A stretch of DNA of 37,847 bases, from positions 1-37,847 of the forward strand of contig SCMV01000038.1 in the NCBI GenBank assembly GCA_005502875.1. Reading direction: 5' to 3'. This stretch comes from Comamonadaceae bacterium 2PF. GTDB lineage: Bacteria; Pseudomonadota; Gammaproteobacteria; Burkholderiales; Burkholderiaceae_C. A program made the translations under genes and the position numbers. The notes under the pieces are model-generated. The model worked only from the letters and a program-made list of their open reading frames with translations, searched no databases and had not been told where the DNA came from. Below, one piece after another: positions 8,844 to 18,463 of this stretch. Positions within the stretch are counted from its first letter, which is position 1, and each line of letters opens with the position of its first letter.

Positions 8844-9508
8844 CGCGGGTACAGGACCTCGCCATGACCAGCGCCTCGGCAGCGGTGATTCTGTTTGCCT
8901 TCTCGTCTTGCACCTTGCCCGCCAAGCAGGGCCATGCAACCGCGATACCACAAGCTAAGCGGAACGCCTCACACATCGCGCAGCTTGAACGTGGCCGCGA
9001 CGCGTACTTTGCCCAGTGCGTCGAGCCTGCCTGTCCTACCACCACACCCAAAACGCTGGCTGTGGCCGATGCACAGCCGCAGCCTTCGATGCGAGGCAAC
9101 GCGCGCGCCCTTGCATCCGTCGCGCCAACTGAAGTGACCAAGCCTGCCCCGCTGCACAAGCCTCAGGTGCTGGTCCTGGAGTTTGCAACCGACAGTGCGG
9201 TGCTGACACCTGTACACCGGACCCTGCTGAACAGCGCAGCCAAAGCCCTGGGACGTGCCCAGCGTGTGCTCATCGTGGGACGCACCGACAACGTCGGCCC
9301 TGATGCGCCCAATCAGGCCATCGCGCTAGCTCGGGCTGATGCCGTTCGAGATCACATCAAGCGCATCAGTCCCTCACACCCCAATGACATCCGCATCGAT
9401 GCCAGAGGCCTGTGCTGCTACATCGCCAACAACGACACACCTGAGGGCCGAGCCCGCAATCGTCGCGTTGAGGTCGTGTTCACAGCCTCATCCGAGGGTG
9501 GGCCATGA
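8840..9508 (+). CDS. OmpA-family peptidoglycan-binding protein, probable lipoprotein
   Basis: A 222-residue protein. The N-terminus has a hydrophobic segment ending in AFSSC, a plausible lipobox. The C-terminal half (about 105-215) is an OmpA-like peptidoglycan-binding domain, with FATDSAVLTP, VGRTDNVG and the closing ARNRRVEVVF motif. It probably ties the transfer apparatus or outer membrane to the cell wall. OmpA-like proteins are found beside several F-type and VirB-type transfer systems. It overlaps the transglycosylase gene by ATGA, so wall opening and wall anchoring are translated together. Confidence 0.85.
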   Translation: MTRVQDLAMTSASAAVILFAFSSCTLPAKQGHATAIPQAKRNASHIAQLERGRDAYFAQCVEPACPTTTPKTLAVADAQPQPSMRGNARALASVAPTEVTKPAPLHKPQVLVLEFATDSAVLTPVHRTLLNSAAKALGRAQRVLIVGRTDNVGPDAPNQAIALARADAVRDHIKRISPSHPNDIRIDARGLCCYIANNDTPEGRARNRRVEVVFTASSEGGP

Positions 9509-9561
9509 CACACCAATGGCCCTCACCCGTGAGCCCGTCGCCCACCGCATCCCCCTCCTGA
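9505..9561 (+). CDS. Possible 18-aa leader ORF before the pilin gene
   Basis: The frame MTHQWPSPVSPSPTASPS overlaps the stop of the OmpA-like gene (ATGA at 9505). It is very short and Pro/Ser-rich. Only the overlap supports it. It may simply be a chance frame in the 127-base gap before the pilin gene. Confidence 0.15.
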   Translation: MTHQWPSPVSPSPTASPS

Positions 9562-9635
9562 GACGTGCTCACACGTTCGCAGGATCGCCCCCGCCTGCGT
9601 CAGGCCTTGACGCGCAACCCAGCCAGGAGATTCCC

Positions 9636-10049
9636 ATGCGCACAGCCATCATCCATCCCTTCGTCCCTGTTCGTCAAACTGTCCAACAGGATGATCAGCA
9701 AAGCAACCCATCCAGTGCCCGAGTCACCGGCAAGCCCACACACAAGCGCTGGCGTGTGGCCTCGGCGCTGGCCATGCTCACCCTGGGCTTGGGCCTGTCC
9801 ATGCCTGGTTTCGCCCTCGACCTGGTGGCGTTCACCGGCATCACCGGGCCGCTGACATCCGCCCTCGCCCAGATCTCCGCGCTGGGGCCTAGCGTCAAGG
9901 CCCTGGTCGGCTTCGTCGGTTTCGTGGTCGCCCTGATCTCGCTGTCGGCCCTGCGCAATTTCGGGCCGGTGCTGTTCTACGTGGGCCTGGCCATCTTCGG
10001 TGCGGTAGGCCTGGTGATCGCGGGCGCCATCATGGGCGCCGTCGTCTGA
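9636..10049 (+). CDS. traA: Conjugative pilin, TraA/VirB2 type
   Basis: A 137-residue prepilin. A long leader of about 60 residues ends MPGFA, giving a mature chain of about 77 residues starting LDLVAF. The mature part has two membrane helices (about 86-103 and 110-135) joined by a short basic loop (LRNFG), as in F-type pilins. F TraA likewise has a very long leader (about 51 residues). AGGAGA lies 5 bases before the ATG at 9636. The position just before traL is the standard place for the pilin gene. The S26-type peptidase at 17836-18453 is the probable processing enzyme. Confidence 0.82.
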   Translation: MRTAIIHPFVPVRQTVQQDDQQSNPSSARVTGKPTHKRWRVASALAMLTLGLGLSMPGFALDLVAFTGITGPLTSALAQISALGPSVKALVGFVGFVVALISLSALRNFGPVLFYVGLAIFGAVGLVIAGAIMGAVV

Positions 10050-10077
10050 GGTCAGCCCAAACCTGCAGGAGCCTGAC

Positions 10078-10377
10078 ATGCAAGCCGACACCTACATCCC
10101 CCGTCGCCTGGATGACCCCTGGAAGATCGGCTTCTGGGACATCGATGTGGCCGCCCCGGTGATCTTCTTTTTCTTTGTCGGCTACCTGTCGGGCACCAAG
10201 CTGGCCTTTGCGGCCTGCGCAGGTGCGGGGATCTTCCTGTCGCGCTGGATCGCCCGCATCAAGGCCGACAAGCACCAGGCCTTCGCGATGCACTGGCTGT
10301 ACTGGCACCTGCCGCCCAGCCCCATGACCGCGATGCGCGCCACCCCGCCCTCGCACATCCGCCGCATGGTCGGCTGA
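10078..10377 (+). CDS. traL: Conjugal transfer pilus assembly protein TraL
   Basis: A 99-residue inner-membrane protein equivalent to VirB3. The N-terminal YIPRRLDDPWKIGFWDID motif is the TraL family signature, followed by two adjacent membrane segments (about residues 25-60). TraL helps assemble the pilus and recruits the channel at the inner membrane. CAGGAG lies 7 bases upstream of the ATG. It lies between the pilin and traE, as in F and SXT-type systems. Confidence 0.93.
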   Translation: MQADTYIPRRLDDPWKIGFWDIDVAAPVIFFFFVGYLSGTKLAFAACAGAGIFLSRWIARIKADKHQAFAMHWLYWHLPPSPMTAMRATPPSHIRRMVG

Positions 10378-10391
10378 GTCTGGAGCACGCC

Positions 10392-10955
10392 ATGGACTTC
10401 GAGCGACTCAACAGCGACATCAAGGAGATGCGTCGCCGCAACCGCAGCCTGGGGCTCGCGGTGGGCGTACTGGCTTCGGGGCATGTTGTGGCACTGCTCG
10501 TCATCCTCAACCTGATTGGCACGGTGCGCACGGTGGTCGTGCCACCCACGATCGACAAGACCTTCTGGGTCAGCCGAGACAAGGCCAGTGGCGAATACCT
10601 GGAGCAGATGGGTGGTTTCATGGCCTGGCTGGTGCTGGACGTCACGCCCTCATCGATCGACTGGAAGAAAAACATCCTGCTCGGCTATGTGGAGCCCGAC
10701 CAATACGGCCCGCTCAAGACCCGGCAGGAGGTCGAGGCCGAGCGGCTCAAGCGCATCAACGCCAGCACGATGTTCATGCCGCAGCAGTTGGTGCCCAGCG
10801 AGGACAAGCAAAGCGTCGTGGTGCGTGGCCGACTGCGCACCCTGGTCAATGGCTTCGAAACCGCCAACGACCTCAAGGCCTACCTGATCGAGTTCAGTTT
10901 CAACGGGGCACGCATGCACCTCAAGACCTTCAAGGAGGTTCCCAATGCGAGCTGA
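10392..10955 (+). CDS. traE: Conjugal transfer protein TraE
   Basis: A 187-residue bitopic inner-membrane protein of the VirB8-like TraE family. One membrane helix spans about residues 18-40 (GLAVGVLASGHVVALLVILN), followed by a periplasmic domain with the family features FWVSRDKASGEYLEQMGGF and VRGRLRTLVNG. TraE contributes to the periplasmic scaffold of the channel. Its 3' end overlaps traK by 11 bases and contains the AAGGAGG ribosome site of traK. Confidence 0.92.
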   Translation: MDFERLNSDIKEMRRRNRSLGLAVGVLASGHVVALLVILNLIGTVRTVVVPPTIDKTFWVSRDKASGEYLEQMGGFMAWLVLDVTPSSIDWKKNILLGYVEPDQYGPLKTRQEVEAERLKRINASTMFMPQQLVPSEDKQSVVVRGRLRTLVNGFETANDLKAYLIEFSFNGARMHLKTFKEVPNAS

Positions 10956-11799
10956 TTTCAAGCGACGCCAGCAGCCCTCCACTTCGCTGACAAACCTGCT
11001 GCTGGCCCTGGTGACAGCCGTTGGGATGGCAACGGCACCAAGCCTCGTCAGGGCGCTCCAGTTGGTTGAAGCCCGCGACGGCGTCTCCGTTGAGGCCATG
11101 GTGTCGATCAAGGAGCCCACGCGCATCCGCATCGATGGCGCGCCCATCACCGATGTGTTCGGCAACATCTATTCGAGCAACTGCGCCAACGGAACCCCAC
11201 CCCCCAACAACAGCCAGAACAGTCCGGCCATCAACCCCACGGGTGAACTGGTCCTCGAATGCGACAAGGACAAGGGCGAGGTCTACCTCCGACCCGTGGG
11301 CAGGTCCAGCAAGCCCATCAACCTGTTCGTCTCCAGCGCCCAGGCGACCTACACCCTGCTGCTACATCGTTCGGACACCCCCGCAGACACCATCGTCATC
11401 CGGGATCCCAGTGCCAGGCTGCTGAAGCTGGACAACGCGAACCCAAGTCCCTCGGGTATGTCATTGGGCACTTCGGCCAACCACATCCGAGCCATGAAGG
11501 CCTTGCTAGTGGCGATGGCTTCTGACCGAGTGCCTCCCGAGGTGCGCGTTGAGGAGGTCAACCGCCTCGTCCCCCTGTGGCTCGAAGCGAGATTTTCCCT
11601 GATGCGTCGCTATGAAGGGCGAGGCCTGGTCGGCGAGAAATACCTGCTGCAAAACATCAGCCCGACCTTGATGGTGCTGGCCGAGCAGGAATTTGACCGC
11701 GAAGGTGCCCAGGTCATGGGCGTGTCCATCGAGAACTACAACCTGCAACCCGGAGAGACCACGAATGTGTTCGTGATCCGGCAGGAGGCCACGCGATGA
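10945..11799 (+). CDS. traK: Conjugal transfer protein TraK (secretin-like, VirB9 equivalent)
   Basis: A 284-residue periplasmic/outer-membrane protein. After a signal segment (about 12-33), the family core begins LQLVEARDGVSVEAMVSIKE, then IRIDGAPITDVFG, then a beta-rich C-terminal part. TraK, TraB and TraV make the core complex that spans both membranes. It has a near-perfect ribosome site and overlaps traE by 11 bases. Its stop overlaps the traB start (ATGA at 11796). Confidence 0.92.
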   Translation: MRADFKRRQQPSTSLTNLLLALVTAVGMATAPSLVRALQLVEARDGVSVEAMVSIKEPTRIRIDGAPITDVFGNIYSSNCANGTPPPNNSQNSPAINPTGELVLECDKDKGEVYLRPVGRSSKPINLFVSSAQATYTLLLHRSDTPADTIVIRDPSARLLKLDNANPSPSGMSLGTSANHIRAMKALLVAMASDRVPPEVRVEEVNRLVPLWLEARFSLMRRYEGRGLVGEKYLLQNISPTLMVLAEQEFDREGAQVMGVSIENYNLQPGETTNVFVIRQEATR

Positions 11800-13337
11800 A
11801 CACGCCTTTCGACCAAGCAGCCAATGGGAGCGTCACCGGCTTGCTCGACCGCATCAAGGGGGCCGTGGGCAGTGCCCTTCAAAGGCTGTCTCCACGGCAA
11901 CGCCAGTACGTCACCCTGGCCGCCATCCTGGTATGTGGTGTCGGCCTGCTGTGGCTGATCTTCGCCCTCACCGACACGCGCTCGCCCACCGCAGACGCCA
12001 AGAACAACGGCAGCGCGCAGCCTGCCACGGTCACAAACATCGGGGTGATGCCGCCGGGACAGCAGGTCAACCCGGTAGACCAATGGGTGGGCACCGCAGG
12101 GCGCAAGTTGGCGCAGTACGAGAACGAGCGCGATGAGCAGACCCGGCTCAACAAGGACCGACAAGCTTTCGAGGCCCGTACCATGCAACGCTTTGCCGAA
12201 CTGGAGCAAAAACTCACCTCGGCCAGCCAGGCTGCCAGCATGTCCTTGGCACCCAACGCTGCGGCAGCGTCAAACACGCCCGCGCCCCCAACGATGCCAC
12301 CGGCATCCAGCCTGCCCCTTCCACCACCTCCGGCGTCCACCGCTCTGCCCCATGCAAATCCTCATGGGCAGAGCATCAACATTCCCCCACCGCTGCCGCC
12401 CGGCACATCGCCCGCAGGTGCCATGCCCCTCGGTGATCCGGGCATGGCACCGCAGGACATGCCTTTCAATGCCCCGGTGTTGACGCGCGTTTCTCTGGTG
12501 GACCGGGAATCGGCCAAGGCCGCTGCAACAGGCGCCACGGCAAGCACCACAAACAATGCCACGCCTGGATCACCGTCAACAGCCGACACCCGCACCGTTT
12601 CGACCTTCCTGCCCGTCAGCTTCACGCGCGGCACCTTACTTGGTGGCCTGGATGCCCCCACGGGCGGGCAGGCCCAGTCCAACCCGCATCCGGTCCTGAT
12701 CCGGCTCTCGGACAACTCGGTCCTGCCCAACCGCTTTCGGGGGGAATACCGGGACTGCTTCGTGATCGCGGCAGGCTACGGCGACATCAGCTCGGAGCGA
12801 GCCTACCTGCGCACCGAGAACCTGTCCTGCGTCCGCCCGGACGGCGCCACGCTGGAAGTCAAGATCCAGGGCAGCGTCTATGGCGAAGACGGCAAGGTGG
12901 GCATGCGCGGGCGACTGGTCACCAAACAAGGCCAGATGCTGGCCAACGCCCTTCTGGCAGGCGTGGTCAGTGGCATCGGCCAGGGCCTGTCAACTTCATC
13001 GACCACCTACAGCACCTCTGCTCTGGGCACGATCGCCAGCAGCGGTGGCAACAGCAGTGACGCCTACCGCGCAGGCATCGGCACCGGTGTCGGCAAGGCC
13101 CTGGACCGCCTGGCTCAGTACTACATCAAGCTCGCCGAGAACACGTTTCCGGTGATCGAAATCGATGCCAGCCGCGAGATCGATGTGGTGATCACCAAGG
13201 GCGTGCGTATCGACGCGCCCATGTCGGCCAACGCCTACACCCGTACCGGCGGCACCCCCTCCCGCACGCTGTCGCGCTCGGCTGAGCCCGCCCCCGAAGA
13301 CCGCTACCTGAAAGCCGCCAATGATGACAACTATTGA
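11796..13337 (+). CDS. traB: Conjugal transfer protein TraB (VirB10 equivalent)
   Basis: A 513-residue protein anchored in the inner membrane (helix about 36-57) and reaching the outer membrane. A coiled coil spans about 105-150 ([20 protein letters not shown]), a Pro-rich spacer about 160-220, and a C-terminal VirB10-like beta domain follows, including [18 protein letters not shown] and the helical antenna region about 380-440. TraB links energy input at the inner membrane to the outer pore. It overlaps traK by ATGA and the DsbC-like gene by 17 bases. Confidence 0.93.
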   Translation: MNTPFDQAANGSVTGLLDRIKGAVGSALQRLSPRQRQYVTLAAILVCGVGLLWLIFALTDTRSPTADAKNNGSAQPATVTNIGVMPPGQQVNPVDQWVGTAGRKLAQYENERDEQTRLNKDRQAFEARTMQRFAELEQKLTSASQAASMSLAPNAAAASNTPAPPTMPPASSLPLPPPPASTALPHANPHGQSINIPPPLPPGTSPAGAMPLGDPGMAPQDMPFNAPVLTRVSLVDRESAKAAATGATASTTNNATPGSPSTADTRTVSTFLPVSFTRGTLLGGLDAPTGGQAQSNPHPVLIRLSDNSVLPNRFRGEYRDCFVIAAGYGDISSERAYLRTENLSCVRPDGATLEVKIQGSVYGEDGKVGMRGRLVTKQGQMLANALLAGVVSGIGQGLSTSSTTYSTSALGTIASSGGNSSDAYRAGIGTGVGKALDRLAQYYIKLAENTFPVIEIDASREIDVVITKGVRIDAPMSANAYTRTGGTPSRTLSRSAEPAPEDRYLKAANDDNY

Positions 13338-14157
13338 CATGCGCCCGCCTCTGCGAGGCAGGCTTCAGGACGTGACGCTGATCTGGGCACTGTTCACGAT
13401 GCTGGTCAATGGCATCGCCTGGGCGGGCGCTCCGCCATCTGAAGAGGCCCGCCTCCTGGCCGCACTCAGGAAGGCCAACCCCAGCACGCGCTTCACCCAG
13501 GTGCTGCCTTCGCCCATTGGCGGACTGTACGAAGTCTGGATGAACGGGAACGTGGCCTATGTGTCGGCCCGCCAGCCGCGCTACTTCGTGTTCGGCCATG
13601 TCTTTGACACACAGACCATGACCGACCTCACCGGGCCACGAATGGCCCTGGCGGCCAGGCGGGGCGCGATGGCGCCCGCTGCGCCTACAGCAGCAACTTC
13701 AGCACCGGCATCCACGCCAATTGCCTTCGACCAACTGCCTTTCGCTGACGCCATCAAGACCGTGCGCGGCAACGGCCAGAGGCAGATCGCCGTGTTCAGC
13801 GACCCGGGCTGCGGCTACTGCAAGCAACTGGAGCCTGAGCTGGCCCGGATCGACAACGTCACGGTCTACACCTTCATGCTGCCCTTTCAGGGTGAGGCCA
13901 AGCCCATCGCCCTCTGGTGCGCCCCTGACCGGGCTCAAGCTTGGCAGCGCTACATGGTGCAGGGCGATGCCACCGCGATCAATGCCCCAGCGCGATGCGA
14001 TCACCCCGTGGCCCGCAACCTGGTTTTGGCGCAACGCCTGGGTGTTCAAGCCACGCCCACCCTGATCTGGGCAGATGGCAGCCGCACCGAAGGCTACGTC
14101 GATCACCAGGTGATCCAGGCCCGCCTGAAACCGGCCACCTCGGAGGTTCAGCCATGA
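13321..14157 (+). CDS. dsbC: DsbC-like periplasmic thiol-disulfide isomerase
   Basis: A 278-residue exported protein. After a signal peptide (cleavage near WAGA, about residue 36) comes a DsbC-type dimerisation domain, a Pro/Ala-rich linker (118-133) and a thioredoxin fold with active site CGYC (C164, C167) and cis-Pro loop ATPT. It likely corrects disulfides in Cys-rich partners such as TraN and TraU. It overlaps traB by 17 bases. Alternative in-frame ATGs at 13324 and 13339 are possible, and none has a strong ribosome site. DsbC genes at this position are typical of SXT-like and related F-type systems. Confidence 0.9.
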   Translation: MMTTIDMRPPLRGRLQDVTLIWALFTMLVNGIAWAGAPPSEEARLLAALRKANPSTRFTQVLPSPIGGLYEVWMNGNVAYVSARQPRYFVFGHVFDTQTMTDLTGPRMALAARRGAMAPAAPTAATSAPASTPIAFDQLPFADAIKTVRGNGQRQIAVFSDPGCGYCKQLEPELARIDNVTVYTFMLPFQGEAKPIALWCAPDRAQAWQRYMVQGDATAINAPARCDHPVARNLVLAQRLGVQATPTLIWADGSRTEGYVDHQVIQARLKPATSEVQP

Positions 14158-14840
14158 ACGCCCACGGTCACCTCGCTAGCCGCGTCCACTCCGCACGCCC
14201 GATCTGGCTTCTGGCTTGCTTGCTGCTGAGCTTGTCGGGCTGCATGAACCTCTCCGGCCTGGGCGGCAGCTCCGACTACGCCTGCAAAGCCCCGGACGGG
14301 GTGACTTGCACCTCGGTGTCGGGCACCTATGCCAACGCCGTTCAGGACAACCTGCCCGCCCAGGTGGCCAAGCGCCGCCTGGCCGCCAAATCCCATGGCG
14401 AGCCAGGTACCAATCCCGCACCCGGGTCGCCACAGCCTCGCCCTGCACCAGCGCGGGCATCCGCCCAAGCCACTGTCCCGCCCGTGGCTCAGTCCCCCAG
14501 CCTGGCGCTGCCCCTGCGCTCATCGGCCCGGATCCTGAGGCTGTGGTTCAAGCCCTGGGAAGACGCCGACCGCGACCTCTACGACCAGGGCTATGTCTAT
14601 GTCCAGATCGATGCGGGTCAGTGGCTGATCGACCACGCACATCGCCAGATCCGTGACGCCTATGCGCCCATACGACCTCCGATGGGCACCACCGTCAAAC
14701 CTGCCACGCCAGAACAGAGCACCTCGCCCGTGCGGCCCGTTGGCCAGCAGCGCCCGTCTCCGTACGCCCCGGACAACTCGGAAAGTCCTGACATCGGCCC
14801 CTTGCTGCCGCCTACCGACAGCCTTGACCCCAGCAACTGA
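14154..14840 (+). CDS. traV: Conjugal transfer lipoprotein TraV (VirB7 equivalent)
   Basis: A 228-residue outer-membrane lipoprotein. The signal ends in lipobox LSGC, followed by the TraV signature [20 protein letters not shown] with its conserved Cys pair. The middle is Pro/Ala-rich, and a C-terminal segment (about 120-165) holds [18 protein letters not shown]. TraV stabilises the TraK-TraB core complex. The ATG at 14154 overlaps the dsbC stop by ATGA, which fixes the start. Confidence 0.9.
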   Translation: MNAHGHLASRVHSARPIWLLACLLLSLSGCMNLSGLGGSSDYACKAPDGVTCTSVSGTYANAVQDNLPAQVAKRRLAAKSHGEPGTNPAPGSPQPRPAPARASAQATVPPVAQSPSLALPLRSSARILRLWFKPWEDADRDLYDQGYVYVQIDAGQWLIDHAHRQIRDAYAPIRPPMGTTVKPATPEQSTSPVRPVGQQRPSPYAPDNSESPDIGPLLPPTDSLDPSN

Positions 14841-14861
14841 ACCTCCCTCAAAGGTTGCGCC

Positions 14862-17471
14862 ATGCCCACCCCCACAGCCACTTCAACAATCACGACAGCA
14901 GCCAGCGTCTCCATGGATGCGGCTCGCACCGTGCGCAGGCCCGCACGCCCGGGCCTATTCGAGGCCATGGGCCTGGGCGCGCCACCAGACACACCGGCAG
15001 AGCAATTCGCCGCGTGGCTGCCCTACTCCGCCTACCTCGCAGACGAAAAAATCTTCGTCAACCGCGATGGTCTGGGCTTCATGCTGGAGGTCATGCCGCA
15101 GTCGGGCGCGGATGAACGCATGGCCGAGGTGCTGATCTCGCTGTACGCCAACTGCCCGACGGGCGCGGGCATCCAGTTCCACCTGTTCGCCTCACCCCAT
15201 GTGCGTGGCCAGTTGCGCCGCTATGCCAACTTGCGAGTCGAAGACGAGGACCAGGCAGATAAGGCCAAGCATTGGGGGCGACCTGCCCGCAACGACAACC
15301 TCTTCCACACCCTGGCCCGCCAACGCGTAGGCCACCTGCTGCGGGGAGCCCAGTCCTCGCTGACCTCGGGCTTTCACTACACGATCCGGGACTTCCGCCT
15401 GATGCTCAGCGTCACCCTGCCCGGTGACGCCCAGGACATGACCAGGCGCGAAGAGGTGATGGCCCAGCGCGAGTCCATGGCATCCACGCTGCGTTCGGCC
15501 TCCCTGCCCAACCGGGTCTGCGATGCCGCCGACCTGATCAACTGGTGCGCACTGTTCACCAACCCTGACCGCATCTCGCAGACCGACGCGCCAGACCTGC
15601 ACTACGACGACGGGCGCGAACTGCGCGACCAGATCATCGACTTCGACACCATCCAGGACCCCACCCCCAGCGGCCTGCGCCTGTGGAAGGAGACCGGATC
15701 GGATGAACTGGAGGCGCGCTTTTACTCCATCAAGTCCTTCCCTGAGCGCTTCGCCCTTTGGCAGATGGGCTCGCTGATCGGCGACCTGATGCAGCCCGCC
15801 CTGCAGTACAGCGCGCCATTCTTGCTGACCATGGGCGTGCATGTGCTCGACCCCAATGCCACCAAGGCCACGGTCACCGCCAACCATGTGCGCGCCACGC
15901 AAAACGCCAAGAGCAAGATGGCCGACGTGATGCCGGACGTGGGCAAGAAGCTGCAGGACTGGACGGCCGCCGCGCAGGCCATCGACACCGGCGGCAGCCT
16001 GGTAAGCCTCTACCACCAGTTGGCCATCTTCTCGCCACCGCGCAAGGCCGTGGCGGCCCACGAAGCGGCCAACGCCATCTGGCGTGGCCGGGGCTTTCAG
16101 CTCAATGCCGACGTGTACATGCACCGCCAGGCGCTGCTGGCCAGCCTGCCCATGACCCTCACGCCACGCTTTCATAGCGACCTGGCCAAGATGCGTCGCG
16201 TCTCGCGCAAGACCATGGCCAACGCCATCCACCTGGCTCCCCTGATCGCCGAGTGGCGCGGCACACGCACACCTGCCCTGGTGTTCGGCGGGCGCCGTGG
16301 GCAGCTGATGACCCTGGACATCTTCGACAACGACCTGGGCAACTACAACTTCGCGATCATCGGCGCACCGGGCTCGGGCAAGTCCGTGCTGATGAACGAG
16401 ATGGCCTGGTCCTACCGGGCCATCGACGCCAAGGTCTGGATGCTGGACCTGGGCCGCTCTTTCGAGAAGCTGTGCCGCAAGGCCAAGGGCACCTACATCG
16501 AGTTCCGCCCCGATGTGGACATCTGCCTGAACCCATTCACCAACATCGTTGACATCCACGAGGACATCGACATGCTGGTGCCGGCCATCTCCAAGATGTG
16601 CTCCATGCAGCACACGCTGGAAGAGGTGCAGTACAAGGCCATCTCGGCCATGGTGCTCAAGCTGTTCGCCGAGCACGGCAACGACCTGACCATCACGGCC
16701 CTGCGCGAGGCCTTCAAGACCGGCAACATCGAAGCCCTTGGCCTGGTCAACGACCAGCGCATCAAGGACCTGGCCGTGATGCTCAACCCCTACACCCGGG
16801 GCGGCCAGTACGAGCGCTTCTTCGAGGGGCCCAGCAACGTCGATTTCAGCAACGATTTCATCGTCATCGAAAACGAGGAACTCAAGCGCCGCCCCGACCT
16901 GCACGCCGTTGTGAACATCCTGCTGCTGCACCAGATCACCGGCGAGATGTACCTCAGCCGCAACCGGCGCAAGGTGCTGTTCATTGACGAGCTCAAGCAG
17001 CAACTGGGCGACATCGGTGCCGATGACCCCGTCAAGGCCGCCGTGATCGAGGAAGCGGCCCGGCGCGCCCGCAAATACGGCGGAGCCTTGGGCACGGCAA
17101 CCCAGAGCGCCGACGACTTCTATGGCTCGGCCCAGATGGAAGCTGCGTTCAACTGCTCGGACTGGGTGTTCCTGCTGCGCCAGAAGCCCGAATCCATCGA
17201 GATGCTGGACCGCAAGGGCCGACTGACCATGGACGAGCCCAAGAAGCGCTTGTTGAACTCACTGAGGACCGAGGCGGGCGTGTACTCCGAGCTTTACATC
17301 TCCTCCCCGGTGGGCGAAGGGGTGGCGCGCAACATCCTGGATCCGGCCACGCACCTGCTGTTTTCCAACAAGCTGGAGGACAACGCGCCCATCGACGAGC
17401 TACGTGCGCAAGGCCTGAGCATCGATGCCGCCATCACCGAACTGCTGCGGCGCCGGGGGCACACCGTATGA
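14862..17471 (+). CDS. traC: Type IV secretion ATPase TraC (VirB4 equivalent)
   Basis: An 869-residue cytoplasmic ATPase that powers pilus assembly and transfer. The N-terminal TraC domain (about 40-300) precedes the motor domain with Walker A GAPGSGKS (about 504-511) and Walker B VLFIDEL (about 705-711). A later motif, RARKYGGALGTATQSADDF, is characteristic of the VirB4/TraC family. The start has AAAGG about 8 bases upstream. Internal ATGs are possible but would cut the family's N-terminus. It overlaps trbI by ATGA. Confidence 0.95.
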   Translation: MPTPTATSTITTAASVSMDAARTVRRPARPGLFEAMGLGAPPDTPAEQFAAWLPYSAYLADEKIFVNRDGLGFMLEVMPQSGADERMAEVLISLYANCPTGAGIQFHLFASPHVRGQLRRYANLRVEDEDQADKAKHWGRPARNDNLFHTLARQRVGHLLRGAQSSLTSGFHYTIRDFRLMLSVTLPGDAQDMTRREEVMAQRESMASTLRSASLPNRVCDAADLINWCALFTNPDRISQTDAPDLHYDDGRELRDQIIDFDTIQDPTPSGLRLWKETGSDELEARFYSIKSFPERFALWQMGSLIGDLMQPALQYSAPFLLTMGVHVLDPNATKATVTANHVRATQNAKSKMADVMPDVGKKLQDWTAAAQAIDTGGSLVSLYHQLAIFSPPRKAVAAHEAANAIWRGRGFQLNADVYMHRQALLASLPMTLTPRFHSDLAKMRRVSRKTMANAIHLAPLIAEWRGTRTPALVFGGRRGQLMTLDIFDNDLGNYNFAIIGAPGSGKSVLMNEMAWSYRAIDAKVWMLDLGRSFEKLCRKAKGTYIEFRPDVDICLNPFTNIVDIHEDIDMLVPAISKMCSMQHTLEEVQYKAISAMVLKLFAEHGNDLTITALREAFKTGNIEALGLVNDQRIKDLAVMLNPYTRGGQYERFFEGPSNVDFSNDFIVIENEELKRRPDLHAVVNILLLHQITGEMYLSRNRRKVLFIDELKQQLGDIGADDPVKAAVIEEAARRARKYGGALGTATQSADDFYGSAQMEAAFNCSDWVFLLRQKPESIEMLDRKGRLTMDEPKKRLLNSLRTEAGVYSELYISSPVGEGVARNILDPATHLLFSNKLEDNAPIDELRAQGLSIDAAITELLRRRGHTV

Positions 17472-17839
17472 AAGCCCCTGATTTCATCCCTGCCCTGGTG
17501 CAACTGCTGCTAACCCTGATCGTGGTCGCTGCCGCCTTGCTGCTCTATGACCGCACGGTGGTGCGCCCAGCGCTGCGCATCGGCATGGTCGATGTGGCCG
17601 AGGTGTACCGGCAAAAGGAAGCCGAGTTCACACAACTGCTCACCAAGGCGGGCTCGGAAGACGATCGGCAAAACGCCATGCTGATGGCACGCACCTTCGC
17701 CCAACGCCTGCCCATTGCACTGGAGGAATTGCCCCGCGACTGCGCATGCTTGGTGGTGCTCAAAGGCGCTGTGGCCGGGCCCACACCGCACACCGTGGAC
17801 TTGACCGCTCAGTTGCGCCAGAAAGTGGGGATGCCATGA
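17468..17839 (+). CDS. trbI: F-type transfer protein TrbI
   Basis: A 123-residue bitopic inner-membrane protein. One helix (about 9-27) is followed by a periplasmic part with the family pattern IGMVDVAEVYRQKEAEF and a closing VDLTAQLRQKVGM. In F, TrbI influences pilus outgrowth and retraction. It overlaps traC and the peptidase gene by ATGA on both sides. Confidence 0.85.
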   Translation: MKAPDFIPALVQLLLTLIVVAAALLLYDRTVVRPALRIGMVDVAEVYRQKEAEFTQLLTKAGSEDDRQNAMLMARTFAQRLPIALEELPRDCACLVVLKGAVAGPTPHTVDLTAQLRQKVGMP

Positions 17840-18453
17840 CCTTGCAGATCGTCCGCATCCCGCCCCCTATGCCCTGGCCTGTGCGAAGCTATCGTCAAGC
17901 CCGGCAATCTTTTGTCGACCAGTTGGCCCACATGAGGCGCCGCTGGTACCTCTATCTTCCGGTGTTCGCCATCTGGGCATTGGCCTACGCCCGGCTGTTC
18001 CTGGATCCCACCCCACGCCTGCCCATTGTCTTCAACTGGACGCCCAGCCTGCCTTACCGCGTAGCCTACCTCACGACATTTGGCGTGACCGGGACACAGG
18101 CTGCGCCGCCTACCTTGCACCGTGGCGACTACATCTTGTTCGCCTTCGCGGGCGATGCCAAGCAGCAATACCCGGGCCTGCGCGGCCAGCCCTTCTTCAA
18201 GATGGTCAGGGGCCTGCCCGGTGACACCATCACCGTCCAAGACCGCAGGGTGTTGATCAACGGCGAGGCAGTTGGGCATGCCAAATCTCAAACCTTTGAC
18301 CACCGTGCACTCGATCCCATTCTGCCCACGGTGATCCCACCGGGCAGCTACTACGTCCAGGGAAGCAGCCCCGACAGCTTCGACTCGCGCTACCGCAGCA
18401 GCGGTCTGGTCCGCGCCGAGCAGGTCATCGGGCTCGTTCGGCCCCTGTTCTGA
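17836..18453 (+). CDS. S26-family signal peptidase TraF/TrhF
   Basis: A 205-residue inner-membrane serine peptidase. After a membrane helix (about 37-55), box B contains NWTPSLP with the probable catalytic Ser71, and FFKMVRGLPGD holds the catalytic Lys122. The C-terminal SFDSRYRSSGLV matches the family's closing box. Relatives (RP4 TraF, R27/SXT TrhF/TrsF) process pilin or other exported transfer proteins. The probable substrate is the long-leader pilin at 9636-10049. The start at 17836 overlaps the trbI stop by ATGA. Confidence 0.9.
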   Translation: MTLQIVRIPPPMPWPVRSYRQARQSFVDQLAHMRRRWYLYLPVFAIWALAYARLFLDPTPRLPIVFNWTPSLPYRVAYLTTFGVTGTQAAPPTLHRGDYILFAFAGDAKQQYPGLRGQPFFKMVRGLPGDTITVQDRRVLINGEAVGHAKSQTFDHRALDPILPTVIPPGSYYVQGSSPDSFDSRYRSSGLVRAEQVIGLVRPLF

Positions 18454-18463
18454 GGAGCATGAC

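Noticed and set aside
15192..17003. 603-codon minus-strand frame opposite traC
   Set aside because: Antisense shadow of traC, whose motifs and length are unambiguous on the plus strand.
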